A stretch of DNA of 24,253 bases from Bigelowiella natans CCMP2755. Lineage: Eukaryota > Cercozoa > Chlorarachniophyceae. Position 1 is the first letter of the stretch, and the number at the start of each line of letters is the position of its first letter. The stretch spans positions 1 through 24,253 of the forward strand of contig ADNK01003359.1 in assembly GCA_000320545.1 (NCBI GenBank), written 5' to 3'. The translations under genes were made by a program, and so were the position numbers. The notes beneath the pieces were generated by a model that was given only the letters and a program-made list of their open reading frames with translations, ran no database searches and was not told the origin of the DNA. Shown here in pieces: positions 20,777-24,253 of this stretch.

Positions 20777-21113
20777 GCGGCTGCTGCTACTACAGTGGGG
20801 GGAATGAATACTTTTGGGACACAGTAACAACATTCGAGGGGGGTCGCTGCCAGCACTACTATCATTCATCACTGCCATCAGCAGCAAGCACGAAATCATC
20901 CGATCTCATATCACCCAATTTCCGCTTCTTCATCTTAGGCCGTTTCTGTCCAGAAGATCAGATGGCTTAGAGCATGAAATTGCACATGATACGAAAGACA
21001 ACCTTGCTAGCTTCTTGCAGCCTCTTAAGCTCCCCTTTCATCGCCTCTGCATATTCTGAAAATCCTAAGTTCTTTTCGAACCAAAGCAGGACACATGCAC
21101 AAGTTACGCGCAT

Positions 21114-21159
<46 letters not shown>

Positions 21160-21739
21160 GGGGATATTATCCCCTTGAAACCTGCAGGGCGGTGATGATG
21201 TGATGCGGCAATATACGCCCTCCCTGCATATCAATAGGCGTGATTGTGAGCAAACTCGATTTCATAGTCGAATTCAAATCTGGCAAGTTTCCACCAGAGG
21301 GTCGATAAATATTGTGGTGAGACATTTGAAAGTGTGCCCTTCAGCTCCAGACGATAATGACGTCAACTACCTTCGACTTCTCCACGATGTCTTGTGCCTC
21401 CCCAGCCACGAGCTGCAGAAACTCTTTAAACACAATTGTGTTCATATCCAATGTAAATACTAACCCCCACCGCCGCTACTATTACTACGGAAACATCCCT
21501 TACGTTCCCACACGTTTTCCGGTGTACCTTTCAGCAACTCACACATCACCGGGGCCGACTTCGAGTTGAGCTTCATCGTTGGAGGGAGGAAACTCTGGAC
21601 AAGTTTCGCCACTTTAGCTGATAATGCAAAACATGTAGGGTTATCATTACTTCTTCGAAGCTCTCTACCCTATCCGAATGTCAAACCCCCTTCATTGCAC
21701 GCATCAAGAGATGGGGTGACCTTTCGGAAGCTCTGCCAT
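20485..21739 (-). CDS. DR1: NC2-beta / Dr1 histone-fold transcription corepressor
   Basis: Nuclear histone-fold subunit that pairs with NC2-alpha and binds TBP on DNA. Eight minus exons: 21739-21721, 21617-21528, 21423-21371, 21223-21182, 21071-21003, 20945-20915, 20697-20657, 20526-20485 (387 nt, 128 residues). The joined protein starts MAELPKAKVAKLVQSFLPP, matching the family LPRATV helix. It continues with SAPVMCELLKEFLQLVAGEA (central helix), EKSKGGRILPHHIITALQ (the family TIxPEHVIxAL) and NLGFSEYAEAM (the family LGFxEY). The C-terminal part keeps a basic KRPKMKKRKLGDTG and LSKEQLEAKQARLFAEAKEA, which resembles the conserved LGIPEEELLRQQQELFAKA block. It is shorter than animal Dr1 because it lacks the Gln/Ala-rich tail. 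If intron 6 is not removed, the frame instead ends at 20862 with an acidic tail, which might be an alternative isoform. Introns carry (CA)n and (CTA)n repeats. Confidence 0.93.
20737..20776. repeat. (CTA)n microsatellite in Dr1 intron 6
   Basis: About 12 CTA units lie in the intron 20698-20914. Frames through it encode poly-Tyr or poly-Leu and are artefacts. Confidence 0.9.
21117..21156. repeat. (CA)n microsatellite in Dr1 intron 4
   Basis: About 19 CA units lie in the intron 21072-21181. Confidence 0.9.
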
Positions 21740-21842
21740 GGCCACGCTCTTCCATTAATTCTGGGAGTTTACACGGTTAAACGTTGTCCATTTTGGTTTT
21801 TCCCCCTAGGATGTTTGGGGTATATATTTGTTTTCCATTTTG

Positions 21843-21843
<1 letters not shown>

Positions 21844-21895
<52 letters not shown>

Positions 21896-21896
21896 C
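21844..21896. repeat. (AAC)n microsatellite
   Basis: About 17 AAC units end in ACG units, in the divergent gap. The plus-strand frame through it encodes poly-Gln but has no supporting coding context. Confidence 0.9.
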
Positions 21897-21988
21897 GACG
21901 ACGACATCAACAGCCGGGCATAAGTTTCAGAGATTTAAGGAGAGAGTTCGGTGATCGTTCGTGCTTCTTTGGGTCTGGGATTCCGGGA

Positions 21989-22048
21989 TAAGAGTCACTC
22001 TTACCGGGATTCTCTCAGATATATTCGTATCACAAGAGTCACTCTTAT
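21989..22048. promoter_or_regulatory. Paired palindrome AAGAGTCACTCTT
   Basis: Two copies of AAGAGT-C-ACTCTT lie about 44 bp apart. The first has 7-bp arms (21989-22003) and is flanked on both sides by CCGGGAT. The second (about 22034-22047) has 6-bp arms. The paired arrangement in a divergent promoter suggests a protein-binding site. Confidence 0.5.
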
Positions 22049-22323
22049 CTGACACGTGGGTGCGAGAGAGGGAGAGGAGGGAGGGGGGGAGGGAAAGAGA
22101 GAGAGAGAAGCGGGGAGGTTAAACAGGTCCCATATGGTGATGATTTCCTCGTGTTTCAATGATTCCGGAAAGCGGGGGGGGGGTGGGGTGTGAGAATTGC
22201 CAACGAAGCCTGCTGCCTTCCGAACCATCGATTGTTCCCAACATGCATGCGGTGCTTGAAACGATTGTTCTTTGCAAAAACGAAAAGAAATAATTGCCTT
22301 CTTCTTTGACTTTCAGAATCACG

Positions 22324-23817
22324 ATGGTTTTTGGGCAACGAAAGAGTATGAATGGAGCAGTTCCCCTGTGCGTTGCGGGCGCGTGCGTCGTCCTGCTGAT
22401 GGCGCTCGTCAGCAGCACTGCTAGCAATCGACCTCAGAGCACCTATTTGGCTGCTACCGTCACGCCACGAGTAACTTGTTCACAAACACATCACAGGCGA
22501 CATTGTGAAGCATTGACGATTGGAAAGACGCCGTAACTTGAGCGAATGGGGAAGCGGGATGATGTACGTCGCTATCCATGAAACATGTTACCATTATTTC
22601 CTTAGGCCTCGATGCGTCCGGGTTTTATTTCTTCCCCCTCCTCTGCTTGCGCCCCCCGCAATGTCCGTGCTAATGCGGAGATGAGACGGATGGGAAGAAA
22701 GAGTTTCCTGCTGGCAACCGGTGGGGTCACGGCCTCAAGTATCTCCAGCAGCAGCTGTTCCAAAGCCGGGCTGAAAGAGACGTATACACTGGCACGACGC
22801 CAGTCGATAAGCTGGTTCCTGGGCAGAAATTCTGCGCAACAGCAGCATTACTAGTACTTATGGCTGTTATAATTGTTGATTTTCTAGAAGTTTCGTTCGA
22901 TGATTCGGCATCTGACGCAACTGGTGGAGGAGGAGGAGGAGGAGGGAGATGCTACTATCACCATCATACTATCACCATCATCATCATTATCATGATAGTT
23001 ATCATTGCTACCAACCATCATTATGCTGAAGTATATTCCATTGTTCACCGCAGAACCGACCTCTACATCGTCTTAAAGGCGAAAATCGGCGAGTTCGTCA
23101 AATCCCCCTGTAAGTACGCCGCACAATGCAATGCTGTTGAATGCGAGTTTGAACGATGCAATGAATAACAAGAACGCCATCGTTAAAATATTATCATCGT
23201 CTTTCAAAATTCTCTAGCTTTCTACTCCTTTCCTACAATCCTTATAATATTGATCATCGATATCAACCTCTTCTTCTTCTTCTTCCTCATCTTACAATCA
23301 CACGCCTTATTGTTATCGTCTCCCCCGTCCTCCTGCTTCATCATCACGGTCATTGTGGCCTCCTTCCCTCTTAACAGACACGTCAGTGATGCAGCTCGTT
23401 CTGCTGGATGCCCTGAAGAGGGACAAGAGCTCTAAAACGGTAGTCATTCTGGTTGTAGTAGTAGTAGTAGTAGTAGTAGCAGCAGCAGCAGCAGTAGCGG
23501 TATTAAGAAAAGAACCAGCTTTGCAGATCGAGAGGAACATCATCAACATCACAAGCAAAGGAGATGATTTTATTTTGAAAAAAAAGATTGATCCAACCAC
23601 ATTGCTTTGTTCCCTGCTCGCATATGCGCCGTGCGCGCGCACAGGGGGGTCTCGACGGCAGCATCCAGTATGAGCTGGATGACCTCAAGCTCCCTGAATT
23701 GAAGCAAACGGTAGTTTCCCCCCCCGTACACATTCCTCAAAGACAAGTAGAGAAATCACGCTTCGTCATTTTATCGAGAAAATGTTAGCTTGGAGATAGT
23801 GTTCGCTTAAACTGAAA

Positions 23818-23860
<43 letters not shown>

Positions 23861-24253
23861 TCTCTCTATTAACACACATTTAAAGGTTAAGGAGCTGAAT
23901 GCTGCGAAGGACGCTGTGAACAAAGAATGGCAGGTTCGACGCATGCGCGCGCGCGCGCGCGCACACACACACACGCAGACACACATGCACGCCGCACGTA
24001 CCTGTAGAATATGACAACGGTAGCGGAAATGACAACGATGAATTTCGTCTTAAACAGAACGCCTGTTGTTGTTATCTTAATAGAGCGAAGACAAGCTCAC
24101 CTTCGTTGACGTATTGGTGTTTTCGGGTTATCTAAAGGTAGGACACGCCCGCACGTGTATATGCGCATCATCCGAGCAGAACAACATGTGACGCGCCCAC
24201 ACACGCAACACTTTACTTCTTCACAGTCCGCAATCACTCAGCTATTGCCCCCC
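22324..24253 (+). CDS. TL29: TL29/APX-like thylakoid lumen protein, 5' part
   Basis: The gene runs off the right edge. Exons are 22324-22470, 22606-22781, 23054-23109, 23378-23439, 23645-23710, 23886-23933, 24084-24137 and 24227 onward, all GT-AG and in phase (about 212 residues visible). The leader is three-part. A signal peptide comes first (VPLCVAGACVVLLMALVSS). A Ser/Arg/Pro-rich transit-like part follows (residues about 40-75). An RR-type lumenal signal comes last (RRMGRKSFLLATGGVTASS). The mature part resembles class I peroxidases: VMQLVLLDALKRD, then KTGGLDGSIQYELDDL, then KLTFVDVLVFSGYLK. The distal Arg, Trp and His of active enzymes are Gln, Leu and Leu here, as expected of a non-peroxidatic relative such as TL29. 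It is probably a lumenal photosystem II-associated protein. Introns hold GTA/GCA, (CT)n and GC/AC repeats. Confidence 0.8.
23454..23497. repeat. (GTA)n(GCA)n microsatellite in intron 4
   Basis: GTA triplets pass into GCA triplets inside the intron 23440-23644 of the TL29-like gene. Confidence 0.85.
23821..23860. repeat. (CT)n microsatellite in intron 5
   Basis: A (CT)n run of about 18 units lies just upstream of the acceptor TTTAAAG at 23885. It probably serves as the polypyrimidine tract. Confidence 0.9.
23943..23976. repeat. (GC)n(AC)n alternating purine-pyrimidine tract
   Basis: A GCGC run continues into ACAC, inside intron 6 (23934-24083). Such alternating sequence can adopt Z-DNA. Confidence 0.8.

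Larger units (their letters stand above)
21740..22323. promoter_or_regulatory. Divergent promoter region, Dr1 and TL29-like
   Basis: This 584-bp head-to-head gap contains an (AAC)n tract (about 21844-21896), two copies of a near-palindrome TAAGAGTCACTCTTA (21989-22003 and about 22034-22048), and a GA-rich tract (about 22065-22110). It has no GCGACAA word, unlike the other divergent gaps. Confidence 0.5.

Noticed and set aside
20472-20970. Plus-strand frames with poly-Leu or poly-Tyr
   Set aside because: They are created by the (CTA)n tract in Dr1 intron 6 and are antisense to Dr1 exons.
21566-21991. Plus-strand 141-codon frame with a Gln17 run
   Set aside because: The Gln run is the (AAC)n microsatellite; the rest is antisense to Dr1 exons 1 and 2.
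1-24253. CRISPR array, transposon or viral insertion
   Set aside because: Repeats are simple sequence or short palindromes. No spaced direct-repeat array, terminal repeats, transposase, reverse transcriptase or capsid-like reading was seen.

Overview
The window is nuclear DNA of a microbial eukaryote. Almost every gene is split by GT-AG introns, many of them 50-100 nt long. Introns and intergenic spacers are packed with di- and trinucleotide microsatellites. Three plus-strand genes carry N-terminal leaders or hydrophobic segments that suggest organelle or membrane targeting. One of them (the TL29-like gene at the right edge) has an apparent signal peptide, then a transit-like stretch, then an RR-type thylakoid leader. 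That order fits an alga with a complex, secondary plastid. The exact lineage cannot be settled by eye; the leaders do not show a clear diatom-type ASAFAP motif.

I read the genes by joining open frames at GT-AG sites and keeping reading phase. Nine complete or near-complete gene models and one partial model result, with strands alternating strictly -,+,-,+ across the window. They form five divergent pairs. Pair 1: an unrecognised 280-residue protein (-, 505-1966) and a membrane-associated SET-domain protein (+, 2359-3436). Pair 2: a DH-PH-FYVE-like Rho guanine nucleotide exchange factor (-, 3984-6022) and adenine phosphoribosyltransferase (+, 6536-about 8589). Pair 3: a type I membrane protein with a Ser/Glu-rich ectodomain (-, 9373-12010) and an IBA57/YgfZ-type folate-binding protein with a probable plastid leader (+, 12556-15555). 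Pair 4: a 17-exon BAR-domain protein with a proline-rich tail (-, 16083-18764) and a small membrane protein of which only the last exon is clear (+, 19154-19288). Pair 5: the histone-fold corepressor NC2-beta/Dr1 (-, 20485-21739) and the 5' part of a TL29/APX-like lumenal protein (+, 22324 to beyond the right edge).

The five head-to-head gaps (about 390-585 bp) are candidate bidirectional promoters. Four contain the word GCGACAA or its complement; one holds four copies, two of them in a 9-bp inverted repeat. The tail-to-tail gaps (about 530-1200 bp) hold no convincing genes and are rich in TAGCTA, GCTAGC and GCATGC words.

The genes do not form one pathway. IBA57 (Fe-S cluster maturation) and the TL29-like protein point to plastid biology. 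RhoGEF and BAR proteins point to actin and membrane remodelling. Dr1 points to transcription and APT to purine salvage. I found no CRISPR array, transposon, rRNA or convincing tRNA.
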